Assembly (NCBI GenBank): GCA_014379665.1
Contig: JACMLK010000082.1
Coordinates: forward strand, 1 to 5,292
Length of the DNA stretch: 5,292 nt
Source of the DNA: Saprospiraceae bacterium
GTDB taxonomy: Bacteria; Bacteroidota; Bacteroidia; Chitinophagales; Saprospiraceae
Reading direction: 5' to 3'
Positions 1 through 5,292 of the stretch are shown here, piece after piece. Every line of letters begins with the position of its first letter. Positions within the stretch are counted from its first letter, which is position 1. The position numbers and the translations under genes were made by a program. The notes under the pieces were generated by a model. It made no database searches, was not told where the DNA came from, and worked only from the letters and a program-made list of their open reading frames with translations.

Positions 1-7
1 AGGTATG

Positions 8-15
8 TATATTTG
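8..15 (+). promoter_or_regulatory. Putative Bacteroidota -7 promoter element for the tRNA cluster
   Basis: TATATTTG matches the Bacteroidota housekeeping-sigma -7 consensus TAnnTTTG exactly. It lies 36 bases ahead of the mature 5' end of tRNA-Gly, so transcription would start roughly 30 bases upstream of it, a reasonable leader for RNase P processing. The matching -33 TTG box would fall left of the window and cannot be seen, so the call rests on one 8-base match and its position. Confidence 0.45.
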
Positions 16-51
16 CGTCGCTTTTGGAAAAGTCCATGAATTTAGCATATT

Positions 52-127
<76 letters not shown>

Positions 128-157
128 CCTTTTTTCAATGTTAATTTTAAGTCTAAT

Positions 158-242
158 GCCCGGGTGGTGGAACTGGTAGACACGCAGGACTTAAAATCCT
201 GTGGCCATAACGGCCGTGCCGGTTCGATTCCGGCTCCGGGTA
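158..242 (+). tRNA. tRNA-Leu (anticodon UAA)
   Basis: This is a class II tRNA with a long variable arm. The acceptor stem GCCCGGG (158-164) pairs with TCCGGGT (235-241), with G-T wobbles at both ends. The anticodon stem CAGGA/TCCTG (185-189 with 197-201) encloses CTTAAAA, with anticodon TAA at 192-194. The variable arm forms GGCC/GGCC (203-206 with 212-215) around ATAAC. The T stem GCCGG/CCGGC (218-222 with 230-234) encloses TTCGATT. The discriminator is A242. The next bases are CAA, so the 3' CCA is not encoded and must be added by tRNA nucleotidyltransferase, unlike the neighbouring tRNA-Gly. It reads TTA (and TTG) leucine codons, which are frequent in AT-rich genomes. Confidence 0.97.
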
Positions 243-286
243 CAACTTAAAATAATAAGGAATTACTACTTTAATTTATTCCAAAC

Positions 287-309
287 ATGATCCCTATTCT
301 TTGGGTCAT
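287..309 (+). other. Small imperfect hairpin in the tRNA-to-lipoprotein spacer
   Basis: ATGA (287-290) and CCC (292-294) pair with GGG (303-305) and TCAT (306-309), leaving T291 bulged and an 8-base loop. It lies 45 bases after tRNA-Leu. No T-run follows, so it is not a classical intrinsic terminator. It could still mark the end of the tRNA transcript or be chance. Nothing else clear is visible between 243 and 433. I found no consensus promoter with both boxes for the lipoprotein gene there. Confidence 0.25.
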
Positions 310-433
310 TCCTCCAACTTGTCTAAATTCAAGGCATTTTTGTCTTTAAAATAATATTTATGGAACTCTGTATTCATTTTATGAGTTTGCATAACCATAC
401 TCAATTATCAACATTTAAAACAATACGAATTTC

Positions 434-1069
434 ATGAAATCAATTGTACAAAGTCTTTTTTTTATCCCTGTTTTTATCACTTTTTGTGCTTGTGGCGACA
501 GCGGACCTCACCCTTCTGATATGGTCGGCCATTACACTGTAACAGCAGCTTTGGATGAAGATGCTATAAATAAAACGGCTATCAGAGACTCCATACAAAC
601 TGCCATGCAGCACGCTGAAGATGAAATATCCAAAGCAAAAGAAGAATTGGAAAAAGAACTGAATCTCAATGACATTGATACCACATCTATAGAAGGTAAG
701 CTGGAATTTTCTACAAAAAAATTTGGTAAGTCAATGGCCGATATAGGCATCAATATGGGAGAACTTGGTCAAGAGATGGGCAACCTGTTTTCTGATCTGG
801 CAGCAGATGGTATAAACTTATCCGAATCAATTTTGAAAAATATTAATCTGGATGTCGAATTGTTACCGGATGGTTATATCAGGGCAAAAGGATCACTGAT
901 AAGTTTAGGACTGAAAGATGCAAAATGGCAGGTCGTCGGGGATCATTTCCTTTTAAAAACAAATGAAACGGATGGTCAGGATACCTTCAAAATTAATAGC
1001 AGAACGAATGACGGATTTGTACTGGAAAAAGATAAACTTCAGATTACATTTTTAAAGAAAGCAAAGTAA
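434..1069 (+). CDS. Putative lipoprotein of unknown function with helical insert and lipocalin-like beta ends
   Basis: The 211-residue product is not recognised as a named family. It opens with Lys2 and a hydrophobic stretch (4-17) ending in F-C-A-C at 17-20. This fits a degenerate lipobox with Cys20 as the lipidated residue, so a membrane-anchored envelope protein is likely. The residues after Cys20 (GDSGPHP) lack the acidic/lysine-rich surface-export signal known from some Bacteroidota, so the side of the membrane it faces is open. A short strand-like stretch (VGHYTVTAA, 31-39) is followed by a charged, coiled-coil-like helix (about 50-77, rich in E and K). Next comes a glycine/methionine-spaced amphipathic segment (97-127). 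The end (138-209) is beta-rich, with a 'LLPDGYI' turn, Trp165 and alternating hydrophobics, recalling lipocalin-like Bacteroidota lipoproteins. The beta-helix-beta order suggests a helical insertion in such a fold, which is inference. The gene starts at the first ATG, without a Shine-Dalgarno, and appears to be a single-gene unit. Confidence 0.85.
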   Translation: MKSIVQSLFFIPVFITFCACGDSGPHPSDMVGHYTVTAALDEDAINKTAIRDSIQTAMQHAEDEISKAKEELEKELNLNDIDTTSIEGKLEFSTKKFGKSMADIGINMGELGQEMGNLFSDLAADGINLSESILKNINLDVELLPDGYIRAKGSLISLGLKDAKWQVVGDHFLLKTNETDGQDTFKINSRTNDGFVLEKDKLQITFLKKAK

Positions 1070-1083
1070 GATCTCCGCTGGGA

Positions 1084-1097
1084 ATTGCTGGTGCAAG
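1084..1097 (+). repeat. 14-base direct repeat, copy 1 (head of hairpin 1)
   Basis: ATTGCTGGTGCAAG here is repeated exactly at 1132-1145, 48 bases later. In each copy the sequence forms the start of a hairpin, but what follows differs: a GGCC-type stem after copy 1 and a TTTGCAA centre after copy 2. Confidence 0.8.
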
Positions 1098-1132
1098 GTT
1101 ATGGCCGATATTGGCCTAACAAGTGCAGTCCA
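1089..1132 (+). repeat. Hairpin 1 of the REP-like cluster (GGCC stem)
   Basis: The inner stem is GTTA (1098-1101) with TAAC (1117-1120) and GGCC (1103-1106) with GGCC (1113-1116). T1102 is bulged and the loop is GATATT. An outer TGCA (1092-1095) pairs with TGCA (1124-1127) across a small internal loop, and TGG (1089-1091) can pair with CCA (1130-1132). It is the longest structure of the cluster and the only one without the TTTGCAA centre. Confidence 0.6.
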
Positions 1133-1145
1133 TTGCTGGTGCAAG
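1132..1145 (+). repeat. 14-base direct repeat, copy 2 (head of hairpin 2)
   Basis: This is an exact second copy of ATTGCTGGTGCAAG (first copy 1084-1097). Its last eight bases are the 5' arm of hairpin 2. Confidence 0.8.
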
Positions 1146-1160
1146 TTTGCAACTTGTGCC
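1138..1160 (+). repeat. Hairpin 2 of the REP-like cluster (TTTGCAA centre)
   Basis: The arm GGTGCAAG (1138-1145) pairs over eight positions with CTTGTGCC (1153-1160). Two of the pairs are G-T wobbles on the plus strand (1140 with 1158, 1141 with 1157). The centre TTTGCAA (1146-1152) can itself close by two more T-A pairs to a TGC loop. Confidence 0.75.
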
Positions 1161-1181
1161 CTCTACATTAATAACGCTGAT

Positions 1182-1204
1182 GGTCGCAGTTTGCAACTGC
1201 GATC
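1182..1204 (+). repeat. Hairpin 3 of the REP-like cluster (TTTGCAA centre)
   Basis: The arm GGTCGCAG (1182-1189) pairs with CTGCGATC (1197-1204) over eight positions, with one G-T wobble (1183 with 1203). The TTTGCAA centre (1190-1196) is identical to that of hairpin 2 and the arm length is the same. The stem differs at several positions in a compensatory way, for example A1143-T1155 in hairpin 2 against G1186-C1200 at the equivalent level or one away. GCTG at 1176-1179 precedes it. Confidence 0.75.
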
Positions 1205-1215
1205 CTATATTTTCA

Positions 1216-1228
1216 GAATTTGCAATTC
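1216..1228 (+). repeat. Hairpin 4 of the REP-like cluster (short, TTTGCAA centre)
   Basis: GAA (1216-1218) and TTC (1226-1228) flank the same TTTGCAA centre (1219-1225), giving five pairs when the inner T-A pairs are counted. The stem is AT-rich and short and lacks a GCTG head. It may be a decayed copy. It is called mainly because of the shared centre. Confidence 0.45.
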
Positions 1229-1240
1229 GTAATTTACATT

Positions 1241-1284
1241 CCACTTTCCACTTTCGAACTTTCCACTTTCGAACTTTCAACTTT
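1241..1284 (+). repeat. Pyrimidine-rich tandem repeat (7-base ACTTT-containing unit)
   Basis: The stretch is built from ACTTT-ending units. CCACTTT (1241-1247) is followed by two identical 15-base units CCACTTTCGAACTTT (1248-1262 and 1263-1277), then CAACTTT (1278-1284). Each 15-base unit is one 7-base and one 8-base subunit. The plus strand is strongly pyrimidine-rich. The repeat sits directly after the hairpin cluster and may belong to the same mobile or decaying element. No function can be assigned. Confidence 0.8.
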
Positions 1285-1409
1285 TTCAGGGGATACCCTA
1301 ATTAATATTGTGTTAAAATCTATGGATTTAATCCTTCTGATACAGATTATTTCTATTTTTCGATTTGATTTATATTAGTTATTTTGATTATACATTATAA
1401 ATAAAAATC
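1285..1409 (+). promoter_or_regulatory. AT-rich upstream region of the receptor gene, promoter expected
   Basis: This 125-base AT-rich stretch separates the repeats from the receptor gene and should hold the promoter of the receptor-GLPGLI unit. The best -7 candidates, TATTTTTC (1354-1361) and TTATTTTG (1379-1386), each miss the TAnnTTTG consensus by one base, and neither has a well-placed -33 TTG. A small GGG/CCC inverted repeat (1290-1292 with 1296-1298) lies at its left edge. No Shine-Dalgarno precedes the start codon, only an A-rich stretch, which is normal for Bacteroidota. Confidence 0.3.
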
Positions 1410-4238
1410 ATGGCCATGATGAGGATTATTTTTATGCACATTATAGTTTTGTGGGGTATAGGACTGTCAGCCCAAAAGTATAATATAAAAGGAGTCATCC
1501 GGGATACATTGGGTGATCCATTGATAGCCGCTACTGTCATGTTAATGGATAAAGATTCTATATTGATAGAATACACTCAGACAGACATGAAAGGGAGTTT
1601 TGAATTCAAATCAGTAGCAGATAAATCTTGTCTTATCAAAACATCATATCTCGGGTATTTCCCCCTGACCATAGGCGTAAATTATGAAAACAAAAACGTA
1701 GTGGACCTCGGTACCCTGCGTATGGTGGAGATAGCCAAGGAGTTAATGGAGATTGTCATCAAAGAGGCAAAGGCACCGTTGAGATTGCGCGGCGATACGG
1801 TAGAATATGACGCCAGCCAGTTTAAAGTTCCTCAGGGATCTACTTTGGAAGATCTTTTAAGGAGATTGCCTGGTCTGGAAGTCAGTCAGGACGGTTCGAT
1901 AGTGGCTGATGGAAAAGGGGTGAGTAAACTTACAGTGGATGGTAAGACATTTTTTAGTGAAGACCCAAAGTTTGCCATTAAAAACCTTCCGGCAGAAGGC
2001 GTTTCAAAGGTTCAGGTTTTTGATAAGAAGAATGAAGAAGCACTGCTGACGGGGAAGTCAACTGCCAGTGAAGAAAAGACCATGAATATTGAACTTAAAG
2101 AAGAGTTTAAGAAAGGTGGTTTTGGAAAAGTTACGGCCGGTGGTGGTTCTGAAAACCGAAAAGAACTCAAAGGAAATTACAATAAATTTGATAGTAAACA
2201 TCAGATATCTTTCGTAGGTGTGGCGAATAATACAGGAAGAAATGGGCTTTCCTGGGATGATTATCAGGACTTTATGGGATCCAACTCCTGGAATGATAAC
2301 GATGATTATGACTATGGCTTTGGAGGTGGGTTTTCGAGATATTACAGTGGTGGTGGATCCGGATTGGAGGGTAAGGTGAGTGAAGCATTCTGGTCAGGTA
2401 ACACCGGGGGGTTCCCAACCAGTATTATTGGTGGTGTAAATTATAATTATGATCACAAAAAGAATAAACTTGCAGGGCGATATTTCTTTCAGAATACTGG
2501 CAATAATAAAGAAACATTTACGGATTCCAGGTCTTTTCTTTCGGGCTTTTTTCTGGACAATAACCGATCAGAAATTCAGGAAAAAGGCAGTATCAATCAT
2601 AGAGCGGAGACTATGTATCAACACGACATTGATAGTTTACTTACAGCCATAGTGACGGCTGATATTGCCGTAGTAGATACGGACAATTTTCAGAATGGAA
2701 TAGCAAGTATAAGCAGAGACGGTGATCAGATTACCAGTACTTCTTCCTTTGACAACAGCTCAGATTTGTCAGGAAGGTTAATCAATACATCGTTATTGCT
2801 ACGCAAGAAATTTAAAAAAGCGGGGAGGGCTATAGGTATCAATGGTTCTTATCTCAAGACGGACATTTCTGATTTTCAAAAACGGTTTTCTGACAATTTA
2901 TTTTACAATGACTCAGGGATAAATGACAGTACTTTTGTTCTGAAACAATTTAATCATGACACGCTGGATAAATCTGTAATCAAAGCCAATGTTATGTTTA
3001 GTGAACCTTTTAGTAAAAAACTGTTTTTTAAATTATTTTACAACTTCAGTTCGAGAAATGAAAATGGCACACGATACGTAGATGATCAAAATGAAACGGA
3101 TAATAATCTTAACCGAAACAATGGCCTGAGCAGAATTTACGAAAACACCATACTTAGTCAAAGATCAGGTTCTTCACTGACTTTTTCACACAATGGTCTC
3201 AATTTTACTGCCGGAGCTGCCTTCCAGTCTTTTAATCTCAACGGCACGTATCAATCACCTGACCCGATATTTTTTAATGGAAAAGTAGACAATAAATTTA
3301 ATCTTTGGTTGCCGTATGCAGAATTCAACGGCTCAATTACCAGAAACACATGGGTCAATGCTAATTATGGTATCAGTGCATCTGAACCTACTATAGAAAA
3401 TTTGCTCCCTGTGGTTGATTATTCCAACCCGTTATTTATTACACAAGGTAACCCTAACCTGGTGCCTACACTCAATCACCGTGCCGGTGTATGGTTCAAC
3501 CATTCCTGGCCGGCAGATGCTATCAGAATTAATATTGGTACAAATTATCAATATTTTGAAGATCAGATTATCCTGAAGCAGGAAGTAGATGAAAATCTGG
3601 TTACGAAGTCACAACCTGTCAACTATTCCGGTGGTAATCAGTTATGGAATAGCTTTGGCCTGAGTTTTCCCATCATAAGAAACAAGATCAAAATACGCAC
3701 AAATTTAAGTCAGTCTGGTGGTAAAAGCTTTGCATTTGTCAACGATGTGCTCAATAAAACAAATACGGTTAGATGGTCACCCAGTATTAATATAGATTTC
3801 ACACCTTCTGAAAAAACAGCCATTTATGTCAGTTCAAATATGTCATTCAGTTCTACAGACTATGATATCAATACTTCTCAAAATCAGGATATCACCAGCC
3901 ATAATTACAATATAGATTTTAACACCAATTTTGCCAGGGGTTGGTTTTGGAATTCCTCTCTGCGATATTCGATGTTTAAAAATGAACGGTTCGGTATTGA
4001 GCAGGATATTCCAATTATCAATCTTTCCATTTATAAACAGATACTCAAAGGGAATAAGGGAGAAATCAGGCTATCACTTTATGACGCACTAAATAAAAAC
4101 ATACTTATCAATCAATCCACTTCCGTTTCCAGGGTTTTTGATTCACGAACTCCTTCTTTAGCAAGATATGTGATGCTTTCATTCTCATACAATATCAAGG
4201 GTATGAAGTCAACTGTGGCCCGAAATGATTATTGGTAA
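1410..4238 (+). CDS. TonB-dependent-receptor-like outer-membrane beta-barrel protein
   Basis: The 942-residue product is an outer-membrane barrel of the TonB-dependent receptor superfamily, closest by recognition to the Bacteroidota 'outer membrane protein beta-barrel' group (PF14905) and not to true SusC. A signal peptide covers 1-21, with likely cleavage after Ser20-Ala21. Start codons at Met3 or Met4 would serve equally well. A carboxypeptidase-regulatory-like domain follows (about 24-105: 'IKGVIRDTLGDPLIAATV' and a 'TDMKGSFEF' strand). MEIVIK (113-118) could act as a TonB box. The plug (about 120-235) shows 'LEDLLRRLPGLEV' (146-158), 'LTVDGKTFF' (174-182) and 'VQVFDKKNEE' (201-210). An Asp/Tyr/Gly-rich loop lies at 291-318. 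The rest is barrel, with many alternating strands and a closing strand near 919-929, then a short tail ending in Trp942. The length is normal and no frameshift is seen. It probably moves a substrate across the outer membrane using TonB energy, but the substrate is unknown and no SusD partner is present. It forms a likely operon with the GLPGLI gene 26 bases downstream. Confidence 0.93.
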   Translation: MAMMRIIFMHIIVLWGIGLSAQKYNIKGVIRDTLGDPLIAATVMLMDKDSILIEYTQTDMKGSFEFKSVADKSCLIKTSYLGYFPLTIGVNYENKNVVDLGTLRMVEIAKELMEIVIKEAKAPLRLRGDTVEYDASQFKVPQGSTLEDLLRRLPGLEVSQDGSIVADGKGVSKLTVDGKTFFSEDPKFAIKNLPAEGVSKVQVFDKKNEEALLTGKSTASEEKTMNIELKEEFKKGGFGKVTAGGGSENRKELKGNYNKFDSKHQISFVGVANNTGRNGLSWDDYQDFMGSNSWNDNDDYDYGFGGGFSRYYSGGGSGLEGKVSEAFWSGNTGGFPTSIIGGVNYNYDHKKNKLAGRYFFQNTGNNKETFTDSRSFLSGFFLDNNRSEIQEKGSINHRAETMYQHDIDSLLTAIVTADIAVVDTDNFQNGIASISRDGDQITSTSSFDNSSDLSGRLINTSLLLRKKFKKAGRAIGINGSYLKTDISDFQKRFSDNLFYNDSGINDSTFVLKQFNHDTLDKSVIKANVMFSEPFSKKLFFKLFYNFSSRNENGTRYVDDQNETDNNLNRNNGLSRIYENTILSQRSGSSLTFSHNGLNFTAGAAFQSFNLNGTYQSPDPIFFNGKVDNKFNLWLPYAEFNGSITRNTWVNANYGISASEPTIENLLPVVDYSNPLFITQGNPNLVPTLNHRAGVWFNHSWPADAIRINIGTNYQYFEDQIILKQEVDENLVTKSQPVNYSGGNQLWNSFGLSFPIIRNKIKIRTNLSQSGGKSFAFVNDVLNKTNTVRWSPSINIDFTPSEKTAIYVSSNMSFSSTDYDINTSQNQDITSHNYNIDFNTNFARGWFWNSSLRYSMFKNERFGIEQDIPIINLSIYKQILKGNKGEIRLSLYDALNKNILINQSTSVSRVFDSRTPSLARYVMLSFSYNIKGMKSTVARNDYW

Positions 4239-4264
4239 TTTATCCCATCATAATAAATAAAAGC

Positions 4265-4999
4265 ATGATCAGAATATTATTTACAGGATATGTCGCTTGT
4301 TTAAGTTTCATGTCTACAGGTCAGGGAGGTACTATTACTTACAACATGAAATATCATTGGGTAAATATAGTAACCAAATTACCTTATCTTTCACAGGAAG
4401 AAAAAGATAGAATACAATTGACCTGGGGCAAAGATGATGATAAAGGAGAAGACTTTTTACTGACTTTTAATCAAGATGGCAGCGTCTATGCCAAAAAGGA
4501 AAAAGAAGACAACTATGGTTACTCATGGGGAGAAGAAGATGACGTTTTTATCCGGGACCACAAGACAAAAAGGACCAAAGACATCCGATTGCTATTGGGA
4601 AAAAAGTATGTGATAGAAGATGCTATTCCGAGATATAAGTGGAAAATACTAAATGAACTGAAAGATATTGCAGGATACGTATGCATGAAGGCAGAAACGA
4701 AAGACACGGTCAACAATATAGTGATCTATGCATGGTTTACCGATAAAATACCTGTGGTGAGCGGACCTGAAGGATTTTCCGGTTTACCGGGTATGATACT
4801 CGCGCTGGATTATAATTCAGATGATGTAAATATTATAGCTACCAAGGTGCAACTTAAAGATACAATAGTCACTTTGCCGATACCAAAAAAAATCAAAGGC
4901 AAAAATATCCTTTATGAAGAGTATTATACCAGAAAAAAGAAACATATCCAGCTTAGTGTCGCCGGAAGGCGAAACCCTTTTTGGGAAGTAAGGTATTGA
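4265..4999 (+). CDS. GLPGLI family protein (Porph_ging-like), exported
   Basis: The 244-residue product carries the family signature. The variant GLPGMI (173-178) sits in the typical context 'GPEGFSGLPGMILAL' (167-181), preceded by 'AWFTDKIPV' (156-164) and 'IAGYVCMKA' (135-143) with the commonly conserved Cys140. Trp126, in 'KWKIL', opens this core. A signal peptide (about 1-20) with Arg3 and a hydrophobic stretch implies export to the periplasm or outer membrane. An acidic, lysine-rich part (56-105) lies between the N-terminal strand and the core. The ATG at 4265 is chosen because it begins directly at the signal peptide. An in-frame TTG at 4232 overlaps the upstream stop and would add 11 residues that spoil it. 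Family members commonly follow outer-membrane barrel genes, as here. Their biochemical role is not established, and a supporting role for the barrel's transport is inference. Confidence 0.93.
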   Translation: MIRILFTGYVACLSFMSTGQGGTITYNMKYHWVNIVTKLPYLSQEEKDRIQLTWGKDDDKGEDFLLTFNQDGSVYAKKEKEDNYGYSWGEEDDVFIRDHKTKRTKDIRLLLGKKYVIEDAIPRYKWKILNELKDIAGYVCMKAETKDTVNNIVIYAWFTDKIPVVSGPEGFSGLPGMILALDYNSDDVNIIATKVQLKDTIVTLPIPKKIKGKNILYEEYYTRKKKHIQLSVAGRRNPFWEVRY

Positions 5000-5009
5000 T
5001 CAAAGGAAG

Positions 5010-5292
5010 TTACCGGGATTCATCCAATAAACTGTCCAGAAAATGTTTTTCTTCTTTGATCTGTTCAAATTTTTTAAAATTATATGCTGTTGAATCATTT
5101 CTGGCAATAGACAGTGTTTTCCAGTTACCATTGGATAATTGTTTACCTTTATACACAATCTGTCCCACATGATAGCTGTAATGACATAATTGTCTGATAA
5201 TAGCATCTTCTACTGTCATACCTTCATTGCGTATATAAATAATACGACTGAGATCTTCTTCCCGAAGCGATTCAAGGGTATCAAACAAACTC
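5010..5292 (-). CDS. DinB-like / DUF1572 family protein, C-terminal part (cut by window edge)
   Basis: The reading frame enters from the right edge without a start codon and stops with TAA at 5010-5012, giving about 93 C-terminal residues, including LFDTLESL near the edge. 'IRNEGMTVEDAIIRQLCHYSYHVGQIVYKGKQL' followed by 'WKTLSIAR' is characteristic of the DUF1572 branch of the DinB/YfiT-like four-helix-bundle superfamily. HYSYH (His codons at 5181-5183 and 5169-5171) is the H-x3-H pair expected to bind a divalent metal; the third His would lie in the missing N-terminal half. The biochemical role of DUF1572 proteins is not known to me; some DinB relatives are thiol-dependent enzymes. The gene converges on the GLPGLI gene with only 10 bases between stops and no visible terminator hairpin. 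The family call is made from motif memory. Confidence 0.82.
   Translation of the reverse strand, partial: SLFDTLESLREEDLSRIIYIRNEGMTVEDAIIRQLCHYSYHVGQIVYKGKQLSNGNWKTLSIARNDSTAYNFKKFEQIKEEKHFLDSLLDESR

Larger units (their letters stand above)
1077..1229 (+). repeat. REP-like cluster of hairpins with conserved TTTGCAA centres and GCTG motifs
   Basis: This lies 7 bases after the lipoprotein stop codon and contains at least four successive inverted repeats, each listed separately. Three have the same TTTGCAA centre but different, still complementary arms. GCTG occurs at 1077, 1087, 1135 and 1176, the last three just ahead of hairpins 1 to 3. Conserved tetranucleotides beside imperfect palindromes are known from REP elements mobilised by REP-associated tyrosine transposases (RAYTs, Y1 family). 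No transposase gene is present here, so a non-autonomous element is an inference. It may serve as a transcript end for the upstream gene or be a passive intergenic repeat. An open frame across it has no coding character. Confidence 0.65.

Noticed and set aside
287..349. 20-codon open frame in the spacer after the tRNA genes
   Set aside because: It is short, has no start context or recognisable features, and overlaps a small hairpin. Chance is the simplest explanation.
1138..1204. Hairpins 2 and 3 as intrinsic terminators of the lipoprotein gene
   Set aside because: Neither hairpin is followed by a T-run, and several hairpins in series with a shared centre fit a repeat element better.
1123..1305. 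Open frame of about 60 codons across the intergenic repeats, plus strand
   Set aside because: It consists of the hairpins and the ACTTT tandem repeat. The translation is repetitive (FHFRTFHFRTF) with no domain, and repeat structure explains the sequence better.
4232..4264. Upstream TTG start for the GLPGLI gene, overlapping the receptor stop codon
   Set aside because: It would put 11 residues ahead of a good signal peptide. The ATG at 4265 begins exactly at that peptide and is the better start.
1410..4999. SusC/SusD polysaccharide-utilisation pair
   Set aside because: The second gene is a GLPGLI protein, not a SusD lipoprotein, no glycan enzyme is present, and the receptor resembles the PF14905-type barrel group more than SusC.
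5000..5206. Second minus-strand frame and a plus-strand frame overlapping the DUF1572 gene
   Set aside because: The DUF1572 frame carries clear family motifs (HYSYHVGQ, WKTLSI), so the overlapping frames are shadows.
5286..5288. TTG as a start of the minus-strand DUF1572 gene
   Set aside because: The frame stays open to the window edge, and the visible part matches only the C-terminal half of the family, so the gene is cut by the window and does not start here.

Overview
This 5.3 kb window looks like the chromosome of a Bacteroidota bacterium. The evidence is an AT-rich composition, no Shine-Dalgarno sequences ahead of the genes, a perfect Bacteroidota-type -7 promoter element (TAnnTTTG) upstream of the tRNA genes, and a gene pair typical of this phylum: a TonB-dependent-receptor-like outer-membrane protein followed by a GLPGLI-family protein. 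Placement below phylum (Saprospiria-like, for example) would be a guess.

Layout, left to right. (1) Bases 1-242 hold a two-gene tRNA cluster, tRNA-Gly(GCC) then tRNA-Leu(UAA), 30 bases apart, with a likely promoter at 8-15. (2) A 191-base spacer with one small imperfect hairpin precedes a 211-residue putative lipoprotein (434-1069) of unknown function, with a helical middle and a beta-rich C-terminus. (3) The 340-base gap 1070-1409 is the most unusual non-coding part. It holds a cluster of hairpins; three share an invariant TTTGCAA centre while their stems differ but still pair. A 14-base head sequence is repeated, GCTG motifs recur beside the hairpins, and a 7/15-base tandem repeat follows. 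This resembles a REP-type (repetitive extragenic palindrome) cluster. The AT-rich remainder should contain the promoter of the next gene. (4) Bases 1410-4238 encode a 942-residue outer-membrane protein: signal peptide, carboxypeptidase-regulatory-like domain, plug and large beta-barrel. (5) It is followed after 26 bases by a 244-residue exported GLPGLI-family protein (4265-4999). (6) The right edge carries the C-terminal part of a DinB-like/DUF1572 gene on the minus strand, converging on the GLPGLI gene with a 10-base gap.

The receptor-like protein and the GLPGLI protein very likely form one transcription unit acting at the cell envelope. Such pairs are common in Bacteroidota, but their substrate is not established and nothing in this window (no SusD, enzyme or regulator) identifies one. 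The lipoprotein and the DUF1572 gene show no visible functional link to the pair. I found no convincing new defence or mobile system. The hairpin cluster is the best candidate for something under-described.
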